Source: Trifolium pratense (lineage: Eukaryota > Streptophyta > Magnoliopsida > Fabales > Fabaceae). Taken from it: a DNA stretch of 64,000 nucleotides. The position numbers were made by a program, and so were the translations under genes. The notes beneath the pieces were generated by a model that worked only from the letters and a program-made list of their open reading frames with translations, was not told where the DNA came from and did not search any database. Of this stretch, positions 48,758-60,462 are shown one piece after another (the first letter of the stretch is position 1; every line of letters starts with the position of its first letter). The stretch spans positions 74,094,353 to 74,158,352 of the forward strand of contig NC_060060.1 in assembly GCF_020283565.1 (NCBI RefSeq), in the 5' to 3' direction.

Positions 48758-49311
48758 GCAAGAGCATGCTGTTCGCTGTTTTCAGTGAAGCATAAAGGGT
48801 TGGTAGAACAATTGTTTCTTCAATATTTTTAAGTGTCTGTAAAATGCCAGAGTAGGACTATAGGAGGAATTAAAGTGTTCTTTAATCAGGTTGACTTATT
48901 GTTGTGACTATAACAATAAAATCCTTTTGTTTGAAAGCTTTAAATTTTCTAAACCGGAACAGAAGGCAATAATATGTTCCATTGGTGGCAATTCGCGAGT
49001 ATGCTTTATTGCTTATTGTATCCCTATTTTAACAGCAGTTTTCAAAGGCAGTTTTATCTCTTTGAGTTTTAAGCTAATGACAATATGACATTGCTGGAGG
49101 TGAACTGACACTCCTAAGGCTTCACAAATCTGATTTTGTTGTGACAACTTCATCGTTATCGCCTTTCCTTTTAATTCGTATTCCTTTTTTTATTTTCTTC
49201 ATCAACCTATAGTAACTTTGAAGTTTTAAGTCATGCTTAAGTCATTGTGATTTGAGGGGTGAATGTTTGCACCTTCAGCTACAGTTTATTTATGTTAACG
49301 AGAACAACTAG
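48758..49311. other. 3' region of the GPI-anchored protein gene
   Basis: Probable 3' UTR over the first ~150-200 bp; the remainder shows no gene. An apparent short ORF at 48891-49088 has no family resemblance and is not called. Confidence 0.4.
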
Positions 49312-49836
49312 GTCTAACTTGAGTTCAGGTTCTCTCCATTTGATAAACTCTCCATTTAGCCGATTGATTACATAGAAGAGTGCCATGTGTAAAAAAAATA
49401 TTCAATGGTTGTGATCGGTTCCCAAACCATTAATATCTTTTTTAATAAATAAAAAAAAAAAGAAATACTGTCTTTTCTTCTTCTTAAGCAATAAGCACTA
49501 CTCTTCTTCTTCCTCTCTCTTAATACCGTCTTTGCAGTTGCACAACATTAACCAAAAAACATCTAGTGGAACACTACCATGAGTAATAAGGGTTCAGTGA
49601 AATTTCGATTGAGGAGGAAGAACAAAAAATCTCAAAGGTCACTGAAATCTCTATTTGTGATCTAAAATCTGAACATGGAAGAGAAAGAAGAAGATTTAGA
49701 TTGAGAAAGAAGAAGAACCATATTCTCATTTATGTGATTTTTCATTTTTGGATTTTACAAACAATTTTGTTGATAAAATTTGAAGGAGATTTGGATAATG
49801 GGTTTTTCAATTTTGGTTTTACAGTTCCGCGATCTT

Positions 49837-50354
49837 CAGAGCCGGCCTGCACACATGTGCGGCAAGTGCGACCGCATCGGGCCTCAAAATTTTGAGTGCC
49901 TCAACTCAAAATTTTGATGTCCTATAATATTACATATATATTATTTATACCTATAAAATATCAGATGTAAATTAATAGGTTAAATTTTAGGTCCTAAAAT
50001 AATAGTTATATATTATTAATGTTCATAAAATATCATATGAGTATCAATAGATTAGTTATCTATACTCGGAAATATAGTTCTAGTCCATTTTAATCTTTGC
50101 ATAAAATTTAATCTTAGATTAAGATGTTCCTTTTTGACGTTATATACAAAGATAATTATTTTGTATTTCTTGTTCTATTTAATTTAATGCAATTGGTTTA
50201 ATATTGATAATTTATATGATTACAAGAATAAAAATGATTTTTTTTATATTATATAAAATTTAAATCGATAATTTTTTTAAAAAAAAATATTTTTTTTATT
50301 AAGGGATCACTTTTAAATTTTGCACAGAGTCTCCTAAAACTCAGAAACGCCCTG
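49837..50354. mobile_element. Non-autonomous hAT element, family shared with 53700-54220
   Basis: Begins CAGAGCCGGCCTGCACACAT, ends CTCAGAAACGCCCTG. Exact 8-bp duplication GCGATCTT (49829-49836 and 50355-50362). CAG ends and an 8-bp duplication are hAT hallmarks. No transposase is present. Confidence 0.88.
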
Positions 50355-50601
50355 GCGATCTTCAATCCATGGTTTTACAAACATTTTTGGATTCTTGTTG
50401 TTATTGTTCTTGTTCTTGATGTTGTTGATCTTCTTGGTGTTGTTCTTCAACCACGAAGCTAAGATAACCAGCCCCCGAGAAAATAGCAGAAAGCTAAATT
50501 GACCCCTGTACAATGAAAATTTCCATAGAAGAAAAATTCCTTTACAGTATTTTTTTTTATTAAAAAAATATTAATATTTTTGGAACTGATCTGAACTATT
50601 A

Positions 50602-50992
50602 GGGGGCGTTTGTTTCAAGGTTGTTAATTTTACTTCCAGGAATCATATTCCCAGGAAATAATAATGGGAACTTTATTCCCAGGTATTTTAAAAAAAACAT
50701 GTTTGGTTCATATTAATTACATTCCTAGGAATTACTGATAAAAATGGGTAAAAGAGAAGTTATTGGAAGTTATTTAAAATGTATTCCTATTTTCATGGGA
50801 ACTTTTCTTTCCCACCCATTTCCTTGGGAATAAAATCATGGGAATAAGAGAAGTTATTGGAAGTTATTTTATTCCAAGGAAACTTCATATTCAGGAATAA
50901 TTTCATGTCAACCTTGTAACAAACATGGGTATATTTATTCCAACCCATATATTCCCAGGAATATTATTCCTAACCTTGAAACAAACACCCCC
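50602..50992. mobile_element. PIF/Harbinger (Tourist-like) MITE, 391 bp
   Basis: Ends GGGGGCGTTTGTTTCAAGGT and CCTTGAAACAAACACCCCC are inverted repeats. Target duplication TTA at 50599-50601 and 50993-50995. The interior repeats ATTCCCAGGAAT-type words in both orientations. Confidence 0.85.
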
Positions 50993-51572
50993 TTAAGTGT
51001 CTTTTTTACACATGGCACTCATCTATGCAATTAATGGGCTAAATGGAGAATTCATCAAATGGAGGGAACCTGAACTCGTCTAACTTTATTATCTTTGAAT
51101 TCATTAGTTGGTTCTGAATCAAATATAAGTGCAGTCTTATTTCAACCCAAACAATTCAACACTGTATTCTCAGACAAATATAAACATTTGTATGTGTTGT
51201 ATAAGATTTGGTTAAACTCTTTATTTTAAAAGATTGTTGGTGATTGACTTCATGAGAGTCTCTGTTATAAGTTACTAACCAAAATAGTTAGAAATTGAAA
51301 GTATCAAATTCCTAACTCTACATGATTAATTGAATTAAATTTAAGCTTGAAGTTATACACTTTTTTGAAGCGGAATTTAAGCATGATGTTGCAGCAGTAC
51401 GAACAGTTAAGTTTTCAAAAAAAAAAAAAAGTTTTTCTATATGAATTTAATGGTTCCTACAACTTCATACTATAAGTATAGCTGCCGTAAAAGATTCAAT
51501 TTCAAGTTTTTTTCTACAGAAGCGATAAATATACATATATTTTAAAAGTAAAAAAGGGTATAAAAACTACTA

Positions 51573-51693
51573 CTCTGTCCCAAAATATAAGGGAAAATTG
51601 GTCAAAGAAAGTTGATGTATTTGGTTAAAAATTTGGACTAGATACATCAACTTTAGTTGACCAATTTTCCCTTATATTTTGGGACGGAGGGAG
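51573..51693. mobile_element. Stowaway (Tc1/mariner) MITE, 121 bp
   Basis: Ends CTCTGTCCCAAAATATAAGG and TTATATTTTGGGACGGAG followed by GGAG, flanked by TA dinucleotides at 51571-51572 and 51694-51695. The element is almost entirely a hairpin, with about 50-bp arms. Confidence 0.9.
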
Positions 51694-51695
51694 TA

Positions 51696-53429
51696 TGTTG
51701 ATACTTCAAAAAGGCTATCTAAAAAGTACTCTAATGAAATATATTAAATAAAAATAAAATAAAAAGGATACAAAGGAACAGAAGCCGTAAAACGTATTTA
51801 GTATCTCATTTGTTAAATTTAAACTTCTCTTTAGATTCAAATTTAGACTTTGAATCAAATACTAAAGACCCCATTAGCTGCATTCTACGAACGTGAATCG
51901 TGAAAGTCATATTTCCAGAAATCATGTGGATTAATGGAAACCAAATTGTTTCAAACATAAATAAGAGAAATTGGTTATTTCTTTGACCCTTTTAGGTGCT
52001 AGTTGTTTTCATGCTTACTTTTATACTCAAATTGTGGATTTAGAACAGTCTCTTAATTATGCAAAAGAAGAAGAAAAAAAAGTCTCTTAATTGTACCTAA
52101 AAAAAAAGAATAGTCTCTTAATTTATGTTGAAATGTGATGCATTTGTGACGTCAAAAAGACCACACACTGTATATGTGTGAAGGTAAGGTCGGTCAAAGG
52201 GCTATGCGACTCAAGTAAGGGCTTTAGACCCTAAAAAAACAAAAAAAAATTAGTCGGAGAAAAATGTCTCATACAAGTGATAAGCTAAATAGTCTCTAAA
52301 ATCATAAAAAGAAGTTTAAGGTGAGGAAAAAAGCCTCCCATTGTGAGTCAACCATTAAAAAACTTGATAATTCCTAATTTTTTGCTTGATCGGATTCTTA
52401 CGAGAATTCCATCATCTAATTCCTTTGTTTTAATAAAAAATATTATTATTAGAACAGATAAAAAAAAAAATTAAGTTTGCTTTAAGCCTCATATTGTGTT
52501 TGGTCGGTATTAATGTGGGTAATGAGAAAGGATAAGGAGGAACTGCTTCAATTCCCACATGTTCTACGGGTAATCTTTTGTGCATCAAAAATTAAGGATA
52601 ATTTGGATTATTAGACCATGCTTGCTTAATTTCCCTTGAACAAAGATTATATTATTGAAAAATCAAAATTATTTCTTTTTGTTCCCTAAGGCGATCTATT
52701 TGGGATATTCCCACTATTTTCAAATTAGTGTTTTAGTCAAAAAAAAAAAAATCACAAAAGTTGGACCTTTTTGCTCATATATTTTTAGTCACACTTAGTG
52801 TTGATCAAAGTTGTCAGCAGGACCCCCAACAATGAAATAACATGTTAAAAGAAAAAATTGAAAAAAGGGGCTGAATTTTGAATTATTATGTTTAATATTA
52901 TAAGAAAGACCAAAGTTAATGATAAGATGTTTTGTGCCGGTGGAGCAGACACATCTTTTTTTTCTTCTTTCTTTTTTGTTTGTATTTAGTAGAAGAAAAA
53001 CTCTTGACGTGAGAGACCAATATTCTGGGAATATATCAACGTGATATATGTGGAAAAAGATGCATCAAAAATATCATTTCATAGATACGGTGAGGTGAGA
53101 AAAATCAACAAGAAAGAAATAACATGAAAAAGTTGTCACTTACTAATGCGGTAGAGTTAGTAGACCATTTATTTATCAAATGAGGGTTTCTGCTCACATC
53201 CTTGCATGTGCGGTGACATCGAGTCTTAAAATTTTAAGATTAAAATCATTTTGAGGATTTCAAAATTTTGAAACCCTGTAATTTTTTTACTAAATTATAA
53301 AACTAAATTTTGAAACCCTATAATTATAGAACTAAATTTGTGTGAACTTGGGCAAAGAACCAAATTCACTTTGTGCTTTTAAGTATAAATCTCGCATACA
53401 ATAGAAATTAACACTCGTACATTTGATTT
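51696..53429. other. Intergenic region without a supported gene
   Basis: AT-rich. It contains a triple AGTCTCTTAATT repeat separated by A-rich micro-insertions (52047-52123). It also contains a fragment at about 53185-53345 resembling the start of the hAT family at 49837 and 53700 (GCATGTGCGGTGACATCG). No coding region supported. Confidence 0.45.
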
Positions 53430-53690
53430 TTTCTCTTTAGGCTTCTCATGGTTCTTTTTTCTCCCTGAAATTTACTTTTTGGCCCTTTAATAAAAACTTC
53501 GGTTGCTACGAACCGAATTTTTTTTGCCTTGAAAAAAAAACCGGTTTCTGTTAACCGAATTTTTCCTGAATTCGAACTAGAAAAAACTTCGATTTTTGCG
53601 AACCGAAGTTTTCAGCAAGGGCAAAATTGGAATATTTAGAGGTATAAAAGATCCATGAAAGCCCTAGAGAAAAAAAACATCTTCTTCTCT
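53430..53690. repeat. Third copy of the CCGAAG/CTTCGG repeat
   Basis: Shows paired CTTCGGTTGCTACGAACCGA-type and TTTTTGCGAACCGAAG words, then AAGGGCAAAATTGG and GGTATAAAAGATCC, in the same order as 4150-4500. Confidence 0.5.
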
Positions 53691-53699
53691 AGATATAAC

Positions 53700-54220
53700 C
53701 AGTGGCGGCTTGCACACATGTGCAAGGTGTGCGACGGCATCGGGCCTCAAAAATTTGAGGGCCTCGGTTCAAAATTTTGAGATCCTATAATATTACTTAT
53801 ATATTATTTATACCTATAAAATATCAGATGTATATTAATAGATTAATTTTTAGGCCCTAAACTAATAGTTATATATTGTTAATGTTCATATAATATCATA
53901 TGAGTATCAATAGATTAGTTATCTATAGTCGGAAATATAGTTTTAGTCCATTTTAATCTTTCCATAAAATTTAAACTCAGATTAGGAGGTTCCTTTTTGA
54001 CGTTATATACAAAGATAATTATTTTGTATTTCTTATCCCATTTGATTTGATGCAATTGGTTTAATATTGATAATCTATATGTTTACAAGAATAAAAATGA
54101 TTTTTTTATATTATACGCAATTTAAATCGACAATTTTTTTTTATAAAAAAATAAATTTTTTATATTAAGGACCACTTTTATATTTTGCGCAGGATCTCCT
54201 AAAACTCGGAAACGCCCCTG
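53700..54220. mobile_element. Non-autonomous hAT element, second copy
   Basis: Begins CAGTGGCGGCTTGCACACAT, ends CTCGGAAACGCCCCTG. Exact 8-bp duplication GATATAAC (53692-53699 and 54221-54228). It aligns end to end with 49837-50354. Confidence 0.9.
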
Positions 54221-54228
54221 GATATAAC

Positions 54229-57200
54229 ACTTTTCTATTAACATGGTTTACAGCCCACAATAGTTGATGGTTCTATATTAAAACTATAACTTACTGTATA
54301 ACAAAAGATCAATTCAGACATGGCACTATGGTCTAGAGCTGTCAAAACGGACGGCCCGATCAAATTCGGGCCAGTCTGGTCGGGCTTCAGGCTTCATCGG
54401 GCCGGGCTAAAAAGCCCGGATAAAAAATGGCATTTCTTTTTGGGTTGCAAGATATTTCTTTTATATTTCAATTCTTTTATAGTTGACGTACAAATTTTTT
54501 ATATTTCAATTTCAAACTCTATGTCAACAATGGCATTTCTTTTTGGTTTGTAAAATATTATTTTTTTAAGCAATCAAATTTTACTGGATAAAAAATGTAC
54601 GTAGTACAAGATGTACAAAGGGCACTATAAAAGAAACATCAAACAGGTAACAGTAAAAAACTAAGCGGAGGAAAGAAAATACAGAACAACAACTCCTAAG
54701 CAACATTACACAAAAATAAATTAGCTTTTGGAGTGAGTTGCATTAATAAATTAGAAAATATTATTGAAATAAATTAGGAAAGATTATATATAGAAAGATT
54801 TTTTAATTTGCACAAATAGAATCACATGAGGTTTTAAGTGAATGACAAAATTTCAATCTAATGCGTCAATTAAATCTAGTGATTATTATTAATAGTTCTC
54901 ATTTCTCACATAATTATCAGTTCTCACCGGATACACTATATATATATATATATCCTACTTGTTTTAGAATTTTATTGTTATATTAATCATTAAACAAGTG
55001 TGAGAGTATAGCTGAATAAAACAAGCGTCTGTCCGTGTTGAAAACTTTCTCGTTCTCCATTCATAATCAATAGAAAGAATTTACATTAATTAATTAGTAA
55101 GCCTTTTCAGTGATGGTGAAATGTGGGGAACAGCAATGTGTGTATAACTTTCTCTCTTTTTATTTTATTTTTATCAAATATTTCTTTCTCTTAAAACTAT
55201 TAATTAACGTGGTCCTTACCAAAAAAAAAAAAAAACTATTAACGTGGTTAAATTTTATCCAAAGAAAAAACAGAGAACGTGTTTAAATACATCATCACAC
55301 TCGGATAGCTACATGCTTATCCATTTCTGTATTGAAAGATCAAGAGAGGTCTAAAAAAACATTTGAGATGTCTATTACTATAATTTATCATTTTTAAGTG
55401 CATAAACAATATAAAAAGACATTTTACAAAAAAAATAATGGTAACATTATTTATGCAATAAGATCATATGTGCTGTCTTTTTTGGTTACACACAAAGTGA
55501 GATAGGTGTTGTACCATGCATGCATAAATTTATTTGGCATTTGATTAATAAATTTTATCATTGAATCAAATGAGATGTGTCATAACATATTAATCTAATG
55601 ATAAAATTTATTAATCTAATTATGAAAACAAACATGTACATAATACAAGACTGATTGAGATTGTATATAATTAATTAATATATTACTAGAATAATAATGG
55701 TAATTAACTTTGTATATAATTAATTTAAAGCTAGACATTATTAATAAAGAGTTATTCATGAAAAAAAAAATCCTTATTTTCACTTTGTATTTTAAATTAA
55801 TATGGTCATGAAAACACCACGATATCCAATACTAGTATGGATGGATCCAATATGAGTTTTCACTTTCCACTTTACAATGAGTGAATATAACGTATTGTAT
55901 ACTTTTCTCAAAAATTTTAAAAATAAAATAAAATACTAGTAGCATACTAGCATATATAAATTCTTGAAATACATATAATTTAATTATCAGAAATTAATTT
56001 AATTTATCTATTAATTTGAAAAAAATATTCATTTGTCTATTAATTTAATTACCTAATGTATCGGTACATCGGAAATTATCAGATGTATAGTGGAATTTGT
56101 CATATAATATAGTGTTATCCGTAGCCAATTAAGGACTGAATCGGTTGACTTCTGGAATTTTGTCCCCTTTGAGTGGGGGGTGGATGTGAGTGGGTGTGGG
56201 GTATAAAGCCTCTAAACTCCAGAGGATGAAGCAATGCTTTTACGACAACGATTGTTCCTTTTGTTCGTGACGCCATGGCTAGTTAGACCCACCAATAATT
56301 AATGGGGGAAAAATATCTCTCTTTTTTTTTCACAAAAATTTTCTTTACTATGCTCTATCTTTTCCTCGTCTTGGTTGTTTCAATTTAGTAGTTTTCTTTT
56401 TCGTTTTAGTTTACGATAAAGCTTAAGATTGAACTCAGACTTTTAATATACTAGTGACTTTACAATTTAGTAGTTTAATTAATTATGAAAATATTTTATG
56501 CAAAATTTTGAGTTTGAATTTTAATCGTCTCATTTTCTTCTTATATTTGCTTTGAACATGTGTTATCTATAATTTTTTATTTAAAAAATGAGAATGTAAG
56601 TGCATTTGCCATTCAAATGATCAAAAGTTGCTAACTCATTGAATTGTCCATTTGTTGGAAAGCTCATCCATGCATTCCATTCCATCCCTTCAAAATATTC
56701 AACATTCTACTTGGAATAATTTGAACAAGTTGTTGGTGTCTTTTATTTCTTTTTAATATATCTTTCTCTCGTCCAATAATTTTTATTTTACAATGGCCTT
56801 TCTAAGAAATTGTGGATCGAGGGAATGAAAAGTTTTATTTCCATTACTAACAAACAAAAGTTAAACGCTTTCCAATGCTTAACCATCAAGAAAACCATAT
56901 ACCTCATTCATAAAAATTGATTTAATTCCACTAAAATGCCTTGGGATGGTGGATTATCTCATCTCATGTCATCTGAAATGGGTCTATAATTTAAAATTTT
57001 ATTTAGCTAAAAAAGTTGTGTTTTAAACTATCTAAAAAACTATTGGTCAAAAAAACTATCTAAAAAACTTTGTAGGCCTATTAGACAAATTGAAGTAAAT
57101 AATTTTTTGTTCCTATTATTATATTATATTTTTAAATAATATTGGTGTTAAGTTATATATTTACGTACTAAGTTTTTTCAATAATTTACACATATTGACC

Positions 57201-57291
57201 TACATAATTTTTTAACGTAAATTAAAATGTTATTTGAAAAGAATGTAGCCTTGTTAACTATTAACCATTAATCTAAAAAAATCTATTAACT
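54229..57291. other. Long AT-rich intergenic region
   Basis: No supported gene. One unmatched hAT-type end is seen near 54332-54420 (TAGAGCTGTCAAAACGGACG then GGCCCG/CGGGCC words). Two poly(A) micro-insertions lie at 55213-55232 and 57042-57052. Otherwise only A/T-rich sequence. Confidence 0.45.
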
Positions 57292-57308
57292 ATTAATCTA
57301 AAAATAAT

Positions 57309-57431
57309 CTCATGAATTTAGTTTAGTTGGTAGAAATATCGCATTATATAAATTGAAGTTAGGTTTCAAATTTCAAACACCTGATTTATTCTTTTTAAGG
57401 ATAAAAATTTTAGTCATTAAATTACTTACGG
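57309..57431 (+). mobile_element. tRNA-derived SINE
   Basis: Box A-like TAGTTTAGTTGGTAG and box B-like GGTTTCAAATTTC lie about 40 bp apart. The element ends in an A run and is bracketed by the direct repeat ACTATTAATCTAAAAAT (about 57291-57307 and 57441-57457). Confidence 0.75.
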
Positions 57432-57459
57432 AGAAAAAAAAAACTATTAATCTAAAAAT

Positions 57460-59261
57460 GTTAGCCCAAAATATAGTTTAAAAAAGATTAGCCTCCGGTC
57501 CAAACTAATAAGGCACTAAACTATTTATCAGTCTTTGAACGTGGCTTAGGTTTGCTCCCTAATTACTTGGTGCACCAACAATATTTTAATCTCAAATCTG
57601 CAACACCAAACTTCTAAGGTGAGATTGTCCACTTTAAACTTTGTGTGAACTTTCACAATTTTTCATTTATAAACGATATCTCGTTAATTAGATAAAAAAG
57701 TGTGTTGTTTGTAACTAATAACAACTTTGATTTTTGAACAATAAAGACTTTTTATTGTACAAAATGGTACCTTGAGTCTCTACATGTCATTTATTAAGAA
57801 ATTTCTTCCCAAATATTTCAAATAAGTTTATAAAAACCGACATCCTTCACTTAATAAAATTGACATCCTTCACTTAATAATTCGATTTTGATTAAAAGGA
57901 AAAGCTAGCATGCATGTCTTGTAGAATCCCAATCCCATCGTTACGATTTTCTCTTACAAACAAGAACAATGTGTCCTATCAGAAGCAATTAAGTGGGAAA
58001 AAGCAACGATTATATTACGATGTACTAATAATTTGTTGTGCATTGCAATACTATTTTTCCTGTAAAATCTTGAAAAATGCATGTCATGAATATTTATTTT
58101 TAAAAAAAATTCCATCTTTTTAACGTTCACTATTTAAATAACAAAATGGTAAGATAAGAAATTAAAAGGACGCACGAAAAGTATAGAGGACACCGAAATA
58201 AGGTCTCATAGTTGATATCTTGCATTTGTGGATTGGATGAAATTCAATGATTTGGTACGTGGATTGTATTGACTGGATAATTTTTAAGAAAGGAAAAAGA
58301 TGGCACATCGCTTGAGTATCCGGGGTAGTAGATTCTCAACCCCACAATAATTCTACTAGTACTGTGTTTGGTTTTTGTCAATGACATCAGCAGTTTAAAA
58401 ACTTTGTGTGACCATATATATATTGCCCAAATATACATGCCACTGTTACTAGTTTGGATCATGCCATAAAAAAAGTATCCTTATTATTTTAAACGATCAA
58501 TGCGTTAATAATTATTAGTATTATAATGGAGGTGAGAATTGAACCATCGACCTTCTTATCATTTCTCTCATTAACTCTCCTCTCCACCTCACTCGAGACA
58601 CCAAACCGACATTATATCTCCTAGAAAAGTCTTGATTATATTCACAATGTGTCCTCCACCAATTATGTGAGCTGATAATTAACCATATAACAAGTCAACC
58701 TTTGCATTTGAGAATTAGTACACTTAGAGTACATAAGAGAGTGGATGAGTTGTCAATGGAATTATGGAAGCATATTGATATTGCTACTACCACTTTTTTA
58801 TAAGATGAACACCACTCACATAAATCTCTTTCACATAGATATATCCTTACTAGAGGATCAAATACACAATAAAGACATGATTCAATTTTTGATTTTGTTT
58901 CAGAGTCATGGATATGTTGGTCCCCCAAATTGGTACGACGGAGATATATTTGGATCCTTTCAAGATGTTCTCAATTTAGTACAGTTCTATGTTTCTTCAT
59001 GTTATCTCAAAAAGGTTAAAATTTAGGTAGTAAAGTAAATCATATTTACATGTCCCGCCAATATACTTTTTATGAAGACAAGAAAAACGGATTTGGTTGC
59101 CGTACTCTCTGTAAGATCAAGTGCTTACCACTGCATCAAAAGTAATTGTTAATAGCGATTCAACTAAATTATGTATGTTTCACATAATGAATTTCTCAAA
59201 AAGCAAATGAAAACCTAATTTTTGTCACTACAAGTGCTAGAAATACATTTTTTAACATACA
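57460..59261. other. Intergenic region without a supported gene
   Basis: No family-like coding sequence on either strand. A tandem pair of GACATCCTTCACTTAATA lies near 57839-57880, and a tRNA-like antisense fragment near 58525-58560. Confidence 0.4.
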
Positions 59262-59270
59262 TTTCTTAAT

Positions 59271-59440
59271 GGGTGGTGTTAACTTGTGTCATTAGGGCAC
59301 ATGTTATGTTAAGCTATCTAAAAATAGAAATATAGCATTTAATAATACAAAGAATTTAATGTTTAGATAATTGAATACATCACAAGTTCAATAAATGTTT
59401 TTCACATTTATCTTCTTAACATGTGCCCTTAACATTCTCC
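59271..59440. mobile_element. Mutator-type MITE, 170 bp
   Basis: Begins GGGTGGTGTTAACTTGTGTC, ends TTAACATGTGCCCTTAACAT before TCTCC. Exact 9-bp duplication TTTCTTAAT (59262-59270 and 59441-59449). Same family as 2785-2959 and 63760-63928. Confidence 0.8.
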
Positions 59441-59496
59441 TTTCTTAATAGTTGAAATTCAATTGGGATTCAACTAAATTATGTATGCTTCAAATA

Positions 59497-59828
59497 GGGT
59501 ACGTTTGATTCGTAAAACAGCAAGGAGTCAAGGACTGGACATAACAGTACATGACAGAACAAAATACAGGACAAGACAAAATCGTATCGGAGAGATATAG
59601 GACGATAATATTTTTATATTCGAAAATAAAATTAGTATTTTCGTATTTTTTATAATAGTATTGTGGACAAAAAGTTGTCTCGTGGTTCAGTGAAGGACAA
59701 AAAATCTTGTTTTTGTTATGTCCTTTACTACATAATTTATCAAGTCTCATAACCAGTTTCAAATCAAACATGACACAATAAAAGTTGTCATGTCTCATCT
59801 CCTGTTTTTTAACCGATCAAATAAACCC
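59497..59828. mobile_element. MITE with Harbinger-like features, 332 bp
   Basis: Ends GGGTACGTTTGATTCGTAAA and AACCGATCAAATAAACCC are imperfect inverted repeats. A 3-bp repeat, ATA, flanks it (59494-59496 and 59829-59831), which is not the usual TAA/TTA, so the superfamily is tentative. Confidence 0.6.
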
Positions 59829-59831
59829 ATA

Positions 59832-60462
59832 AATTTATATTTGATTTAAGTATGAGCAGTTAATTTCACATCGATTATATATAGATGGATGAGCTAAATT
59901 TTGAACATGTAAGAAAAATATCTCGTGTATTAACGTTTTAAAATTTGGACGGAAATGTGAGTTCTTCCTCTATTGGTATTATTACTCTCGGTACTCTCCC
60001 AAACTCTCCTTACAAGTGGTGTCAAAGTTTCGATTTGGCTTGGTGGGGTATTGTATCATTAATTATATATTGAATTAGTTTTGATATCAAGTGGTTTCAG
60101 CCTTCTTCCGGTCGTAGTTTTGAGGATCGAAGCGTGATCTTTTCTACCAAGTTTAGCGCCAATTACCAATAGACCAACCAACGATCGATAATTCTCGCAT
60201 GTTTTAGTTTCACGGTGTATCTACCATATCTCTATTTATGTGTGTCCAAGAAACAAAGAAAATAACGATATATTAACTAACTACCAACCACAACCATCTT
60301 TTAAGAATAAAATACACCGGAATTCATTAATAGTAGGAAAATAAAATCTGGTAGTCAAAACAATAGAGATGTTCAGAAAAAGTACAAACTACAAACCTAA
60401 AAATTCTAAAAAAAATTGTTCTACACCATTATTACACAAAGAGATAAATTCAAATGAGAATT
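59832..60462. other. Spacer downstream of the FAF gene
   Basis: Holds a diverged repeat at about 60085-60195 (ATCAAGTGGTTTCAGCC, GGTCGTAGTTTTG) also seen at about 5995-6090. The last ~150 bp before 60463 should include the FAF gene's 3' UTR. No other gene. Confidence 0.4.

Larger units (their letters stand above)
49321..51077. mobile_element. Mutator-like element hosting two younger insertions
   Basis: Inverted ends of about 80 bp (start GAGTTCAGGTTCTCTCCATT; the other end is its near-complement, through GGAGGGAACCTGAACTC). Exact 9-bp duplication GTCTAACTT (49312-49320 and 51078-51086). A hAT element (49837-50354) and a Harbinger MITE (50602-50992) are inserted inside, leaving about 840 bp of its own. 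Part of the interior (49560-49830) is purine-rich but has no convincing gene. Confidence 0.85.

Noticed and set aside
54320..54553. ORF starting MALWSRAVKTDGPIKFG
   Set aside because: It begins in a hAT terminal sequence and continues into non-coding AT-rich DNA.
57839..57880. Repeat of GACATCCTTCACTTAATA as another poly(A) micro-insertion
   Set aside because: The interval between copies is only about five bases and not A-run-like, so simple tandem duplication fits better.
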